Assembly: GCF_005239225.2 (NCBI RefSeq)
Contig: NC_133295.1
Coordinates: 9,796,001-9,860,000 of the forward strand
Source of the DNA: Populus alba
Lineage: Eukaryota; Streptophyta; Magnoliopsida; Malpighiales; Salicaceae
Length of the DNA: 64,000 bases
Reading direction: 5' to 3'
Shown: in pieces, positions 21,768-34,473 of the stretch
Position numbering within the stretch: the stretch's first letter is position 1
Layout of the letters: the number at the start of each line of letters is the position of its first letter
Position numbers and translations under genes: made by a program
Notes under the pieces: generated by a model
Seen by the model: only the letters and a program-made list of their open reading frames with translations
Told to the model about the DNA's origin: nothing
Databases searched by the model: none

Positions 21768-22757
21768 CTAAGTCTGGATTGAATTGAACTGGTCGCACCT
21801 ATTCCTCACTTCTCCGTTTTTTGCAGTCTTGATACCATGAATGCTAAGCTTCTGCATTGCACGAGAGAAATCCTGGAAGAAAACTGTCTGGTTTGTTGCA
21901 TAAAGCTCCACAAAAGGCTTAGTTCTCGGGTCCTTAACAAGGGCATGATCATATGCCAAAAGCCCCAGCCCCCTAGGCAAGTTCTTGAAATACATATTAT
22001 CAAACTTGCCTGGCGTAAACACATCATTGAAGGCCGACATGGTTTTATCTATGGTGTGATTAGCACAGATATTTCTCAATCCGGCTGCAAACTTGGAGTT
22101 GAGTTCAGGATCAGTTGCATGTTTCTTGCTGTAACTGTATAGCCTATCGGAGAATTCAATGCAATGAGAGAATCCAATGGTGTGACCACCTGTTAACGCA
22201 ACCATTTCTTGAACATTGAATCCTTTGGAGGCAAACAAATTGATCACATGGGTCATACTCATGTTGCTCCTGGGGAGATTTCCCTCTACCCTGGAGGCCT
22301 TAGAGACCAAACCATCCTTACGTCCTAGTCGGATTTTGTAATAAGGTCCTCCAACCATGGTGACAAGATCACGTGTGGCCACTGCAAGGATGTCCGCGCA
22401 GGAGACGACTTTAGGGCAAGTTAGCTCAAGTGTAGTCTTTGCCCTAACCACCACCTCGTAGCCATCCCCTGACAGGGAGAGGTTAACGTCTGCATCGCGC
22501 TCGGCGGTGTTGAATGAGTTTGATGCTATGAAAACTGAGGCATCACATCCCTCAACCATGCAGTCATGAAAGAAGAGACGTAAAGTGCCGGCCGCGGTTG
22601 CAGGGTTGCTCATTTGTTTGGTGGTGATAGTTTCACGAACAATCTTTTCGAAGTTAGGGCATGATCTCTTGTAGTAATCAAAGGAGAGATTGGACTTCGA
22701 CTCTGAGAAAGGAATGGAGAGGAAGAGAAGCAGAAGAACACGCAGAGGGAAAGCCAT
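21768..22757 (-). CDS. Class III (secretory) peroxidase, PER31/41/63/65-like
   Basis: A single-exon gene of 329 residues. I start at ATG 22757 (MAFPLRVLLLLF); an upstream in-frame ATG at 22844 would put 29 polar residues before the signal peptide. A cleavable signal peptide (about 1-22) sends it to the cell wall or apoplast, where haem peroxidases use H2O2 to oxidise phenolics, lignin precursors and wall proteins. The distal site is LRLFFHDC (His64) and the proximal haem ligand is in GGHTIGFSH (His192). All eight conserved cysteines are present (SCPN, HDC, EGC, TCP, VSC, SHC, NIC, RC). GxDAS appears as EGCDASV. One oddity is Met after HDC, where Phe is usual. N-glycosylation sequons include NHT and NQT. 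The start of the mature protein resembles the Arabidopsis PER41 group. Confidence 0.95.
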   Translation of the reverse strand: MAFPLRVLLLLFLSIPFSESKSNLSFDYYKRSCPNFEKIVRETITTKQMSNPATAAGTLRLFFHDCMVEGCDASVFIASNSFNTAERDADVNLSLSGDGYEVVVRAKTTLELTCPKVVSCADILAVATRDLVTMVGGPYYKIRLGRKDGLVSKASRVEGNLPRSNMSMTHVINLFASKGFNVQEMVALTGGHTIGFSHCIEFSDRLYSYSKKHATDPELNSKFAAGLRNICANHTIDKTMSAFNDVFTPGKFDNMYFKNLPRGLGLLAYDHALVKDPRTKPFVELYATNQTVFFQDFSRAMQKLSIHGIKTAKNGEVRNRCDQFNSIQT

Positions 22758-23571
22758 GCTTGGTGGAGAGAAAGAGGAAGGAGGATTCCTTTCTTTCTCA
22801 AAATTTCCTCTCAGCTGACAAAGGATTTGATTTTCCAGCAACAAGAAATGATGATAAGGAAGAGGAAGAAAAGCTTTGGGTGGATGGGAGGTGATTTAGG
22901 GAAACCTATACATTTTTGTCGGATAAAGGAGAATTTAGTTAGGTCAATTTCTGCTATTTTTTTCATTTGTTTGTCTTTCTCCCCCTTGTTATTGATCAGT
23001 AGCTTAATTATAGCTTACTATTTTTGCATTACTGTATATTTTTAGGGCCTTGCATGTCTTAATGGTTATAAACCTTTCATGGGATACATCTTTTGCCTCT
23101 CGAGAGTGGAAGGCGCTATGCCAGCAAGAAACCATACGTGTTTTTGCAAATTCCAGTTGCCCTTTTTAATTCGTCTTCTTAATTTCTTCAAAGTTCAAAC
23201 TCCTGCTCGTGAATATATTTCGTTTTACGTAGTTTTATTTTATATCACAACACTTTCTTTATTTCACCATTCTACAAGCTTGATTTTTCCTTTGTTTAAT
23301 TAGATAAAAAGTAACATTACTCACGTTTTCTTTCTTCCTTTTCTTTTTCATCATTCTCTTTAAAGGAGTCCAGATTTTTAAACTAAAATTAGCATCTTTT
23401 TGTTTTTTGAATCCACATATTTTCAAATTAATATTATAAAAACTATTAGAAAATAATATAAAAATAATAATTATGCTATATTACTATTTTTGATTCTCTT
23501 GCAAGTTCTAACTTCATCTATTTTTGGATTAATTATGTGCACAAAGCTAGATACAGAACTGCTAGCTAGGC
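22758..23571. other. Upstream region of the peroxidase gene
   Basis: Pyrimidine/purine-rich leader next to the ATG, then AT-rich sequence. No other gene recognised; short open frames here are not convincing. Confidence 0.4.
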
Positions 23572-23768
23572 CTTTTTTTTTTAATTTACGTGGGTATCCG
23601 GGTCAATTTGCGCGCACCACAATTAATCTCACGGCTCACTGAACATCCTGCAAACTCAGTGAGCATGTAAGGCACCGCGGGGGTGACAGGCGTGCACGGT
23701 GAGGTTTGAATCCAGGATGCAGAGGAAGGGAATAAGTCCCTTCAACCGCTGGGCCAAGACCTCAAATG
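23572..23768 (-). mobile_element. tRNA-derived SINE
   Basis: Read on the minus strand it starts TTGAGGTCTTGGCCCAGCGGTTGAAGG, in which TGGCCCAGCGG is a good RNA polymerase III box A. About 35 bases on is GGATTCAAACCTC (box B-like). It then runs through a GC-rich body and ends in a poly(A) tail (+ strand T run, 23572-23582). No clear target duplication was found. SINE families of this type are known in Salicaceae (general knowledge). Confidence 0.8.
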
Positions 23769-24479
23769 CAGTTATTTGCGTGTATTATTCATGTTTTGTT
23801 TATATATAGTCATAAATATGGTTATTAATTTTCTTAGCTCAAGTACTATGTATGGAAAATTTAATATTTTTAATCCAACTCTAACTTTATTAATCAAGTA
23901 TCATCCAATTCGATGGCTTAAAAAAAATAATTATTTAGGCTTTATTTAATTTTATTTAATATATTTTGAATAAATAATGAGCCCACTATTTTATTATATT
24001 GCTAGCTCATTTATCTTTTCATTGCTATTCTACTACTATGGCTCATTCTAAAATACCATAAATTTCCAATTTTATTTCCAATTTTTATAAGGTTAGGTTG
24101 CTCTAAACACAATAAAATAGATATGGAGATTGTTGTTTATTGCATTATGTTTCCATGCTGAAAATTCATAAAAAGACATTCCTTGCTTACGAGTTTGCTT
24201 ATTAACAAGCAAGCAAGACATGTTCTCTTATTACTTCACCATTGGCCTACAGAGTTATAGGAAGGCTCAACTCAGACCAATCTCCCACTCCAAATTCTTG
24301 CTTCAATCTTAAAAGAGGTTGACTTATAAAGATTATAGATTTAATTTTTTTAATAAAAAAATAAGAAGGTGGGGATTTTGAATACTTGATTAGCAACGGT
24401 AAAAAGAATCAAACATTTATAAACTAAAAGAACATTTGCCTATTGCCATGGTTTTACCTCACAAAAGATTATATCATGT

Positions 24480-25760
24480 AAGTGACAAAGTCAATAAAAA
24501 CTTCACATGGAAATTGGGATTCCATGGTTTGTGAAACCGGGTATAGACTTGAAACAAAAATGAGCCTAATTGTTTGGCTTGAATGGTATGGAGGTTCACC
24601 TGAAAAACAAACCTATCATGAAAAAATAAACTCTCTAATGCTTAATTAGGTTAGAAAATGTATAAGAGAACAAAATATGTAAAGTATATAGTTGTAGAAA
24701 AATATTGAGTTTGAGAAAATGTTTGTTTACCTAGTAACCTTATGTATTTATAGACCTTGGTCATACAATTTAACTTGAAAGTGAAGAGTGTTGATTGATT
24801 GATGAAATTATTGGTGTGCACCATCGATCATAGTATTTGACATTGTCATTGGTGAGATGGTTAGCAAACATCATTGACATGTTAGCGAGAAATATTCATT
24901 GGTTGAGAAAGAGGCACTTGTATTGTTTAAAAAGTGGTTCGTGTTTGCATGTCAACCTTTGATAAAAAGTATAGTGCTTGCATAAGAGCTTGTAAGGAAA
25001 TATATAAGTTAATCATGAAAAATATAATGTGTGGCACCATATTCTGACCCCTCGATACTTGAAAACATATTGAGGTTTGTGTCAATGAGAGAGAAAAAAG
25101 ATCACGCACGTACACACATATATATACATTATCATTTTCCCTCTAAGTCTTTTAAACAAATGTGTTTTGACTAATTGAGGTGCAAGAAGAAAATATTTAC
25201 AGCATAATGGCTTACCTTTCCTAAACATGTCTTGCATGAAAATGTTATTGTGCCTGTGTGTGGCTTTTTGTTAATATTTGGTCAAATTTTTGCAAATGTT
25301 TTTGCAAGATTGGGGGAGAGTTTTAATTTTATGAAGAGAAGCAATCTAAAAAACAAAAACAAAAAAGCATACGTGGGCTTGGTTGTTAGGCTAGAAAGTG
25401 GTAGAGGTTTGCCTGAAAAAACAAGCCCTTCGTGGAACAAAGGACACTCAGATACTTAAGTCAATAAATGTATAAGAAAAAGAAATATGTAAAGTTAATA
25501 GTTGTAAAAAAAAATATTGAGTCATAACGTCAATTTACCTTGAATATAAAGAGTGTTATTTTATTGGTGAAATATTGGTGTGTACCATCAATCATAGTGT
25601 TTGATATTTTCATTGATGGGATGGTTGATGAATGTTCGTAATGCATTAATGAGAAAAAGACACCTAAGTTGTATAGAAAATTATTTATTTTTGCAGGTCA
25701 ACTATAATGTATGTTTGTACTTAAAAAAAATTATCAAAAAACATGTTAGTTAATCATAAA
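24480..25760. repeat. Pair of diverged direct repeats of about 400 bp
   Basis: 24560-24970 and 25375-25720 share a series of landmarks in the same order: 'gaggttcacctgaaaaaacaagcc', 'aaatatgtaaagt-tatagttgta', 'tattgagt', 'gtgaagagtgttgattgattg', 'ttggtgtgcaccatcgatcatagt', 'gagatggtt', 'tgcatgtcaac'. Diverged LTRs or a local duplication could explain it. No primer site was recognised between the copies. Confidence 0.6.
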
Positions 25761-26144
25761 AAAATATTATGAGTGTGAGTAGTGGCACCATTTACATGAC
25801 ACTTTTTGGGTTAGCCCCAACTGTGCCTATATATATTAAAAAAAAAAAAAAAACTCTCCAGCATCAGCAAGTTTATTATTAAAGAAAAGGGATAAGGACT
25901 TATTAGTGTATGTGATATAAGTATAAATTAGATGGTCCGTTAAAAAGATCATACATCATAAATCTAATAAAATAACTTTTTGCATGATTGGACTCTTTGG
26001 GAAAGCCTTAAGAAAGAGTACACAATTCATTTGTTCTCTTCGGATCTTGAGCGCTGCCTTTAAGCACTGTTGGATTGTTCTTTTCCCATAAAAAAATCAT
26101 TAGCAATGTTTTTTCAGAGAAGCTAATAGAAAGAAGAGGAGGAT

Positions 26145-26600
26145 AACTAATATAACGTTTTTAGAAATATAGTTGTGATTATTTTTAAAATATATTTTAT
26201 TTAAAAATATATTAAAATAATTATTTTAATTTTAAAAATTATTTTTAATATAAATACATTAAAATAAATAAAAACATCAAAAAAATATTAATTTAAATTA
26301 AAAAATAAAAAATTAATTTTTTTCAAAAATATTTTTGAAATGTAAAAATAAATAAGATCTAAGTTTTACAAGAAAAAAAAAATTAATAACCATATTTTTT
26401 TATCTTTTTCCCCCTTTTTTGCGGGCAATTTTTCTTGTTTCCTTAATAATATGATTGGAGATGTGCTTTTGAAAAAATTTGATTTTTAAAAATTAATTTT
26501 TTTTATAAGTTAATATCAAAAATAAATTTTAAAAAATAAAAATAATAATAATATTTTAATACATTTTTAAACAAAAACACTTTAAAAATAACCTCCATCA
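26145..26600. mobile_element. Two adjacent AT-rich MITE copies (GTTTTTAGAAATATAGTTGTG type)
   Basis: 26148-26355 and 26450-26600 have the common interior 'aaaaatatattaaaataat..ttttaaaaattatttttaat' and end in 'aataac...' segments. They belong to the same family as copies at 37740, 48030, 48235, 50100, 52779, 53930, 56992, 58888 and 61240. Borders are approximate because the inverted ends are eroded. Confidence 0.6.
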
Positions 26601-27003
26601 CATTTACTGATTAATTTTCATTTTTTTATTTTTATTTTTATTTTATATTTTTATTGAACATTTTATCAAATTAGATACGTGTCATAATAACATGGTTATT
26701 CATCAACTCTTGATGTAACGAAGACAAAAAAAACAAAGCACTGGTGAAAACGAGTACAAGGGACGTTTAAAACAACAAATCAAAAGAATAGGGACTAAGA
26801 AAATATTGAGAAGAGAGACTATTTGACCAAAAATCTGATTGGCTGTTCTTAAGAACTTTTACGGATGAGCTATGGTGCTGGAATTCCAGTCCTCCTAAAA
26901 GAATCCATCTTCTCCTTTTTTTGTGAAACGCCAGCTTTTTCTTCCTGTCTCTAGCAAAAACCAAAGGAATACTAGTCTGTTTCGTTGAAACTAGAAAGGA
27001 ACC

Positions 27004-30000
27004 ATGTCGATTTGCAGGTTTCTGAAGTGGGTGATGTTGCTTCTTGTCATCTTTCCTAGTTTATTTGACCCTTCACTGTCACACTTTGATTCAGCTAAGA
27101 AGAAACAAATGCGAGAGAAAGTCCGAAAGATGTAAGCAAAATTCATGCTCAATTTCACTCATTTTAATTTCTTTTTTCGTTTTGTTCTGATGGATGCTTA
27201 AGTCTTTGGCTCCTTGGAATGCTTGTGTTTGAAAGTTTCTGTTTTAATTTCTTTTTGTGTGACGTTTTGGACAAGTATTGCTTGCTCTTTTCAACTTATT
27301 GGTTTTTGAGTTATAGTCATGATTTCTTAGGTAGTGTAATAAAAGATTACAGAAACTCAATTGATTTTCCTTATTTTGGAGCTTGACATTATCAAATTCT
27401 TACAGGAATAAATAAATAACACTATTTAGCATGGTTTGACCAACCTGAAAAAATAACTGCAAAGAGATATGATCAACTGAAATCCGAAGGCTTTGTCTTT
27501 TGATTGATTGCATGCCAAAAGCTCAAATGTTTTAGCACTTGACCATTTATTTAGAAGCTGTGTGACATAATTCCAATTCAATGTGGTTATTATTTGAGCT
27601 TGTTGATGAAAATGGGAACAAGATATAAGGCAGAAGAAAAGAGCTTTATTAACAGAAAGTTGAATTATTTTTGTTGACTAGTTTGGCGAGTCAAAATGTT
27701 TCTCAGTACATTCGCTTTTTGTACCTTTGTTGCAGGTTCTACCATGCATATGAAAACTACATGACACATGCATTTCCGGTCAGTTGTTCATTTTCTTTGT
27801 CCATATTTTTGGATTAGTATATCTGTTTCTTTTGGCAATCTTGAATTTGTTCTTTGATCAAATTGCAGCATGATGAGCTCAAGCCTCTTACCAGAAGTTT
27901 CACCGACTCACTTTGTGAGCTTGGAAATTTGAAGGTGATTGATGATGCATTAATGGGAAGTGTAAATAATAGTTAATTGCTAATAGAATTGACAGTCTTT
28001 AATCTTATTTTCAGCTTGAGCACTTACCACAAAACTATAATGGAACTGCCCTTACACTCATTGAATCATTGTCTAGGTATGCTACTTGAATACCCTATTA
28101 GTAGATTTTGACATTTAAGTCTATAATCTGTGTTTTATGAGTTATTCAGTTTTTTGTTCATTCTTGATATCAAATAGTTACAAGTATCATTGAATGATTA
28201 CTCTGATATAAGTTTTCTCTTGATCTCTTTCTCTTACAGTCTTGTTATTTTGGGTAACTACACAGAGTTTGAAAGGGCAGTTCTCTGGCTTTCTGAAAAT
28301 CTTTCATTTGATGTTGATGCAAGAGTAAACCTTTTTGAGGTACTAACTTGTTGATCAACTCGGAAATACCTGCATTTAGTTACCTGAAAGTTTTGTGCAA
28401 TTTAATCTGTTTACTTGGCTCTACTTTTTACAATTTTTGGATTTTGGGTGAAGCGGTTCAAAGAATATCTTGAATCTACTTGCACTTTTGAATTTCTTAA
28501 TGGGGCTATTTCACACCTGTTCTTTTGTGTAGGGCAACATAAGAGTTCTTGGAGGACTTGTTTCTGCTCATATTCTTGCAACTGATTCTATGAACAGGCT
28601 GATTCAAGGATCTTACAAGAATCAGCTACTTGATCTGGCTAAAGATCTAGGACAACGCTTCCTACCTGCATTTGATACGCCCACTGGATTGCCATATGCC
28701 TGGATTAACTTGAAGGTACTGTCTGAAAGATGCTTAATTTCAAAGGTGTATTCCAATTTCGAACAATAAAAAACTTGAGCTGAAATCCAAATTCTCTTAA
28801 GGAATGTTAGTGCACACAATATTGATACAAGTTCTTATATCCCTTAAACTCCCCCCTACCAACACACAATATGAAACATTGCATTAAGCTATATGCATAC
28901 AACATAAGTGTATTTTGCTTAAAAGCAATGTGTGCACAAGGCGTTGTGAAAAGATATCATATTTTGTATTGGTTTCTACATTCACCTAAATGATGTCCTG
29001 TGGGGGTAAATCCATGCAAATGGGTTACTTCCTAGGAGCTATGGAAAAATAGCACCTTGGTTCATTTAGTTAATAACTAAGACTCCAAGAAGACAGATGG
29101 TTATGTCGTAACCAAAGAATTAGATGGTTTAGATTCCATAGAATTTTATGTGCACACCGAATTATTTTCCATATATAGCGCGCTCTTCAGGCAGATCTAG
29201 ACATACCTCCTCCTTATGTAGGACAAGAGAGCAAAAAAAACCCAAATACTAGAAATGATGTAGGATAGAAGAACAAAATCACCAATAAGGGAGACACACT
29301 TGTTCTTGAAGGGATCAAATCATGAAAGACACTCAATCTTGACAAAAAAAAACCAGGAGAGACACCCTGAATCTCAGAGAAAGCAATACAAGAGAGACGA
29401 ACTCAATCTCAAAGAAAACTCAGTTTATTTTATTCAATAATTCAACGAACAAAATAACTTATGTCTAGATATGCACCAAACCATATAAAATAGGAAATCC
29501 TAGTAAGTTTTAATTTAATAAGGAAACTAAAATCTTAATTTAACTACTAAATAATAGATAATAATGCTCCTAAATAATAAAATCTGGAATAGTCATACTT
29601 GCCCTTCATTCTCCATCTTTCTCACTTGTTTGGAAAAAACTCAACCTCAAGTTCGAAAGTGATGAAGTAACAAAAACTCTATGAATTTGCACTCCATAGC
29701 CTAAAGAAATGTTTTTGTACTTCATACCTTTTAGTCTTCTCCAATTATGATAACAATATTGGCAATAAGACAGGCTTCTCAAGTGCCTTCTCAACTACAA
29801 TACTCAATTTGGAAGGAAAAAAAAAGTCAATGTGATCAACCACTTCTTTGAACTCTCAAAAATAGAATCTTCAATTAGTAACACTTCACTATCTTTTTGT
29901 ATAAGACCCTTTGCTTTAACTTCGTCATCCACAAAATCATGCTCTTCTTTTGTTAGAAAATCACATTCTCCTCTAACAAGTTTTCTCCAATATCTTCTTC

Positions 30001-33000
30001 AATGCCATCAACTTGTTCTACAATGGCTACTTGTTTATAAAATGCCCTTTTATTTTGAACTGATCAGATGTAGTATTGAGTTGAGTGTGGTTGGCTTGCA
30101 GAGTTTGAATTTGGGTTTTCAAAGAAGTAATAGCATTAGTGATTTTGGAGACCTCAACATTACTAAGCAATGGAGCTTGATAAACTGCATGTTGTGAAAA
30201 TCTGACTTCCTGTTTTGGAGGATAGATGATATCAATAAGACTCACATTCTCATAATACATTCATAACTTACCCATGTTTATGAATCAAATATCCATCTTA
30301 CAACAATTGTCACAAACACAAGTGCCTTTAAGTCTAAATAGAGGCAAAACGAACAAAAGCTAACTCCTCAAACTTAAGTATATTCTCCAACTAACTATTG
30401 TAATATAATATTTCATTTATGACATCCACATTGATAGGATAAAGAATGTACGAGAATCTAACCAATAAGAAATCCACATTGATTATGTCACAAGCTGAGA
30501 AAAGAATCCCGCAAATTGATTTCACAAGCCCAAAAATGAAACTAAAAGAAACCCACTCTATTGCAATTGAATTAAACCAGCCTGATGACTCCCACCAATA
30601 TACAGTAGTCAAAGGCAAGATGGAATTGTTGGCTTGAAAAAGTGGCTGCTAATTGCTTAGAACAAATATGGTACTCGTGTAGCTTTGTGGTCCAAAATGT
30701 GACCCCTTTTTGCCACCAACCCAAAGTACCTCAATTATACCCCTTTTCTAATTCTTTTTTTTTTTTTTTGAGAGAGAGAGAGATAGAACAAGAACCATAG
30801 ATGAATTTCATGGTGGATCCAAATTGATGTTGGACAAAAGAGAAAAAAAAAACACCAAATTACGAGAATTGATGTAGGATAGAAGAACAAAATCATCAAC
30901 AAGAAAGACATACTCAATCTTGAAGAGACCAAATCAAGACAAATCAAGAGATACACAATTGATCATGGAGAAAGTAATACAAGAGAGTCAAACTCAATCT
31001 TGAAGAAAACTCAGTTTATTTTATTCAATAATTCAATGATCAAAATAACTAATGTCTAGGTGCTTATTTATATGCAACAAACCAAATAAAATAGGAAAAC
31101 ATAATAAGTTTAAATTCAATAAGGAAATTAAAATCCTAATTTAACTAAATAATAAATGCTAATATTTTTTAAATAATAAAATCTTGAATAGTCGTACAAT
31201 ATTAAAATTTCTAAATTAATAAATATTAATTTTCATTGTTTTCCTTCATTCTCAATCAATACCTGTCTCTCCTTATCAGTGAACATTTATTTTAGCTTTT
31301 CATAAGTATGAATATGTTTTGCTGGTTTTGTTTGTAAGAAGGATATATGACACTGCAGCAATGCGAAATTCTGTGGACAGTATGGATTAATGAAGAATGA
31401 GACTACTGAAACAAGCACCTCAGGATGTGGTGAGAGTCTTTTCCATTCCATTACAAGTTTAAGTTGATGTCATCACAGAATGTGCTATCCTGAAATTGGT
31501 TAACTTTCCATGTTTGAACATAGGTTCTCTGATTCTTGAAATGGGAGCCTTATCACGATTAACTGGTGACCCTAAATATGAGTCTGCATCCTTGCGGGCT
31601 CTTCGAAAGTTGTGGAGCATGCGTAGTTCTTTAAATTTGCTAGGAACAACACTTGATGTGGAAACTGGGGAATGGATTGAGCATTCATCAGGGATCGGTG
31701 CTGGTATGCAATTGACAGTGCTTTGATATACTTTAGGTGCTAGGTTTTGTATCATGAAGTTTACAAGGTTCCAATAATGAAGATTTAATTCATTTCATTA
31801 ATAGTACTGTTAGATTCTTTAATGGACTTGAACTGTGCTATAGCTCCTGGTGGGATTGCATGCTTAAATTATATTTCACTTCATGTTCATTAACTAACCT
31901 CGATGTTAGTGACTCTTGTTCTTGTGTGGTTGCATGTAGGGGTTGATTCATTCTATGAGTATCTATTCAAGGCTCACATTCTTTTTGGAAAGGAGGACTT
32001 CTGGAGAATGTTTCATTCTGCTTATCTTGCGGTGCAGAAATATTTCAGACATGGTCCATGGTACTAAACTGAGAGGAACTTTCTATAGTATTGAACTTGT
32101 GTATGGGTTCTTTTGTGACTCCCTTTTTCCCCTTCTTGTTTCTTTGTTGTTTTCCTCGTTGTTGGTAGGAGTTGGGGTAGGTTGGGGATGGGGGCTTTAT
32201 CGTTTAGGTGTAGATGGAATTTTGGGGTTTGCTATACCCCATACCTATTTGGAATCTCATGTAGTGAATCAAGAAAAAGTTGATCGAATTTGTTTCTGAG
32301 GACTACAAAATACACTGTTGATGTAAAGCATCTTTCTTTAATTTAGGTACCATGAAGCTGATATGAGGACTGGAAAAGCAACGTATTGGCAACTGACAAG
32401 CCTTCAAGCATTCTGGCCTGGCCTACAGGCAAGTAACTGAAATCTTGTATGTCCCAGATGGTATTATTGATTCCTCAAAAGGATCATCTGATTTTAGTTT
32501 TTATGATGTCATTATTAGGTTCTTGTTGGGGATATTGAAGCTGCAAACTCATCACACCGTGAATTTGTACATGTATGGAAGAAGTTTGGGGTGCTACCAG
32601 AAAGGTATCATGCATTGGTTTTTCTATAATCTTCTTTGATCCTGTTCTAGGAAGAGAACTATCAGCTTGTCATTATATCACACTTTCAGTGAACTTTTAT
32701 TGATAGAAAAGAAATTAACATGGGTAATGAACACTCAGGTATTTGCTGGACCATCAAATGGTGCACCCCACAGAGAAGTACTATCCACTGCGCCCTGAAT
32801 TAGCAGAATCAACATTCTACTTATATCAAGCTACTAAAGGTCTGATTGTTTTATTTTGCAGTTCTTTAGTTTTAGCTTTTCCCTGGAAGATTTAGATTTT
32901 CACTTTATTTCTTTCAGAATTATTTCTTTAAAATGCTTGGGTCAGGTGAATGTGTCCATCTGTATACCATTTTCAACTGCCAGTAACATATGGGGAAAGT

Positions 33001-34473
33001 TTCCATTTGCTAGACCTTTCAAACGTAGAAAATTTGCAAAGCCATCAGGTTCTTGAACCATGGACTTCGTTTGTAAATCATATATGCAATGCATGGCTTC
33101 ATATGGCTTCTGATTCCCAAGTTGTGTTCTCATGTTGATATTCTTTACTGATTTTTTCTGTATCTGTTTACATATGTTTTTTTTTATATATATATTGCCT
33201 CTGAGCGTTGGCTCTTGTGGGAAAGGGGTGGGTAGGGTTTGAAAACATCACAAGAGTAAACTTGCCATTAGAGAAAGAGAGACAGAGGTAGCAAACTAAG
33301 ATTAAAGGTTGAGGTGTGCATGGATTGTTTCCCTTTACCCTGTTTTTTTGCTTGAACATCGAGGCCAGATAAAAGGCTAGAATATTGATACTACTCTTCA
33401 TGCAGAATAATGGCATGAGGCTGAGTGACTTCTCTATTAACAAACAACTTAACATCTAAAGTATTTTGAACATTGTTGATTCTACTATTCTCCATTTAAT
33501 TGGCAAAAAGGGCACAACCGAGGGAGGACAGACATTTTTTTCTTACTGACATCCATTTATGCATAAATGCATTGCTGATTGCAGAGCTCTTCAATTTTGC
33601 TATACAGTCTTTTAGTTAGCTGAAGAGCAAGAAAAGCTCGATTTGTAACCTCTTCTAAACTTGTATGTATTTATTGCTTATGAAAATTCCCAGATCCGTG
33701 GTACATAGAAGTGGGTGAAGCAATTGTTGATTCTCTTAATTTATACACCAAAGTCGAAGGAGGATTTGCAAGCATTAGGGATGTTACAACCATGCAAACA
33801 GAAGATCATCAGCATAGTTTCTTTCTTGCTGAAACGTAAGTGGTTTTTGCCCTGACAACTCAAATTTAAAGAAACTTCTTTTCAGCTATATCATTGGTAT
33901 ATGAGAAATGAAATTTCTCATGTAATATACTCTTTTTTGCAGGTGCAAGTATTTGTATCTTCTCTTTGATGATTCATTTTTGGTTGATCGGAATTATATA
34001 TTCACTACCGAGGGTCACCCTTTGCCTGTGCTAAGTGCTTGGCACGAGAGACTGCCAGAGATATATATCCCATCAAACAGGACTTGTGTCAAGGTCTTTC
34101 CTTATAGTTCTCTCCATGTCTAGTGCTTTTTAAAAAATAATATCTAAATGAAAAACCTCCTGAGAATCCAGAAACTTTCCATGCCAGATAAGAACAGTTT
34201 ACTTTCGACTTTCTCAGAAGCTTGTGAATTGCTGTCATACAATTTGGTTCAACCCTTTTTTCTAAATTTCATTTTGGAGTTGTACAGATTATATTCATTT
34301 CGTTCCAAATTAAATGCGAAGACCGGCTAGGTAATGAGTTGTTTTTACTTGTGCAGAAAGAAAAGCCAAAACGAGCAAGTGCAATGTCTCTGCAAGTCTG
34401 TCCTGCATTGAGTTTGAATTCAAGACATGGTGAACAACTGGTTGAGAGTGCTTGCCACATCCCTGATGCATAA
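27004..34473 (+). CDS. MNS5: GH47 alpha-mannosidase-like protein, MNS5 / EDEM type (ER-associated degradation), 15 exons
   Basis: Spliced by eye from conserved protein and GT/AG sites. Exons: 27004-27131, 27736-27778, 27869-27934, 28015-28076, 28240-28339, 28533-28715, 31381-31429, 31524-31703, 31940-32060, 32347-32428, 32519-32604, 32739-32839, 33694-33835, 33943-34093, 34357-34473. The total is 1611 nt, 536 residues, with phases matching at every junction. A signal peptide (about 1-26) targets the ER. The (alpha/alpha)7 mannosidase domain covers most of the protein. Catalytic acids of GH47 align as Glu133 (NLFEGNIRVLGG), Asp273 (VDSFYEYL) and Glu390 (LRPELAEST), and the Ca2+ Thr as Thr470 (TTEGHPL). 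EDEM-type proteins trim mannose on misfolded glycoproteins so they are sent for degradation. TLIESLSSL replaces the usual TLIDSLDTL. It differs clearly from the MNS4 type. The intron after exon 10 has a GC donor. Intron 6 is 2.7 kb and holds an LTR element. Confidence 0.92.
29217..31253 (-). mobile_element. Non-autonomous LTR retrotransposon inside intron 6 of the MNS5 gene
   Basis: 29217-29614 and 30828-31253 are diverged copies of one sequence in the same orientation. Shared landmarks are 'gatgtaggatagaagaacaaaatca', 'cagtttattttattcaataattcaa', 'taatgtctag' and 'aaataataaaatctt'. Read on the minus strand the LTR starts TG(A/G)AGAATGAAGG, has a TATAAATAAG promoter-like box and an AATAAA signal, and ends near CCAACA. 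A purine tract (GTGAGAAAGA) lies just before the 3' LTR. The inside (29615-30827) has no RT or integrase. One minus-strand open frame (30027-30260) has a possible coiled coil and is otherwise unrecognised. The target duplication could not be found. The left LTR lacks about 50 bases present in the right one. Confidence 0.75.

Noticed and set aside
24480..25760. A full LTR retrotransposon
   Set aside because: The two repeats are in direct orientation, but no primer site, polypurine tract or clean TG/CA ends could be placed.
31943..32299. 118-codon plus-strand open frame
   Set aside because: It is in the wrong frame for MNS5 exon 9 and runs on into the intron.
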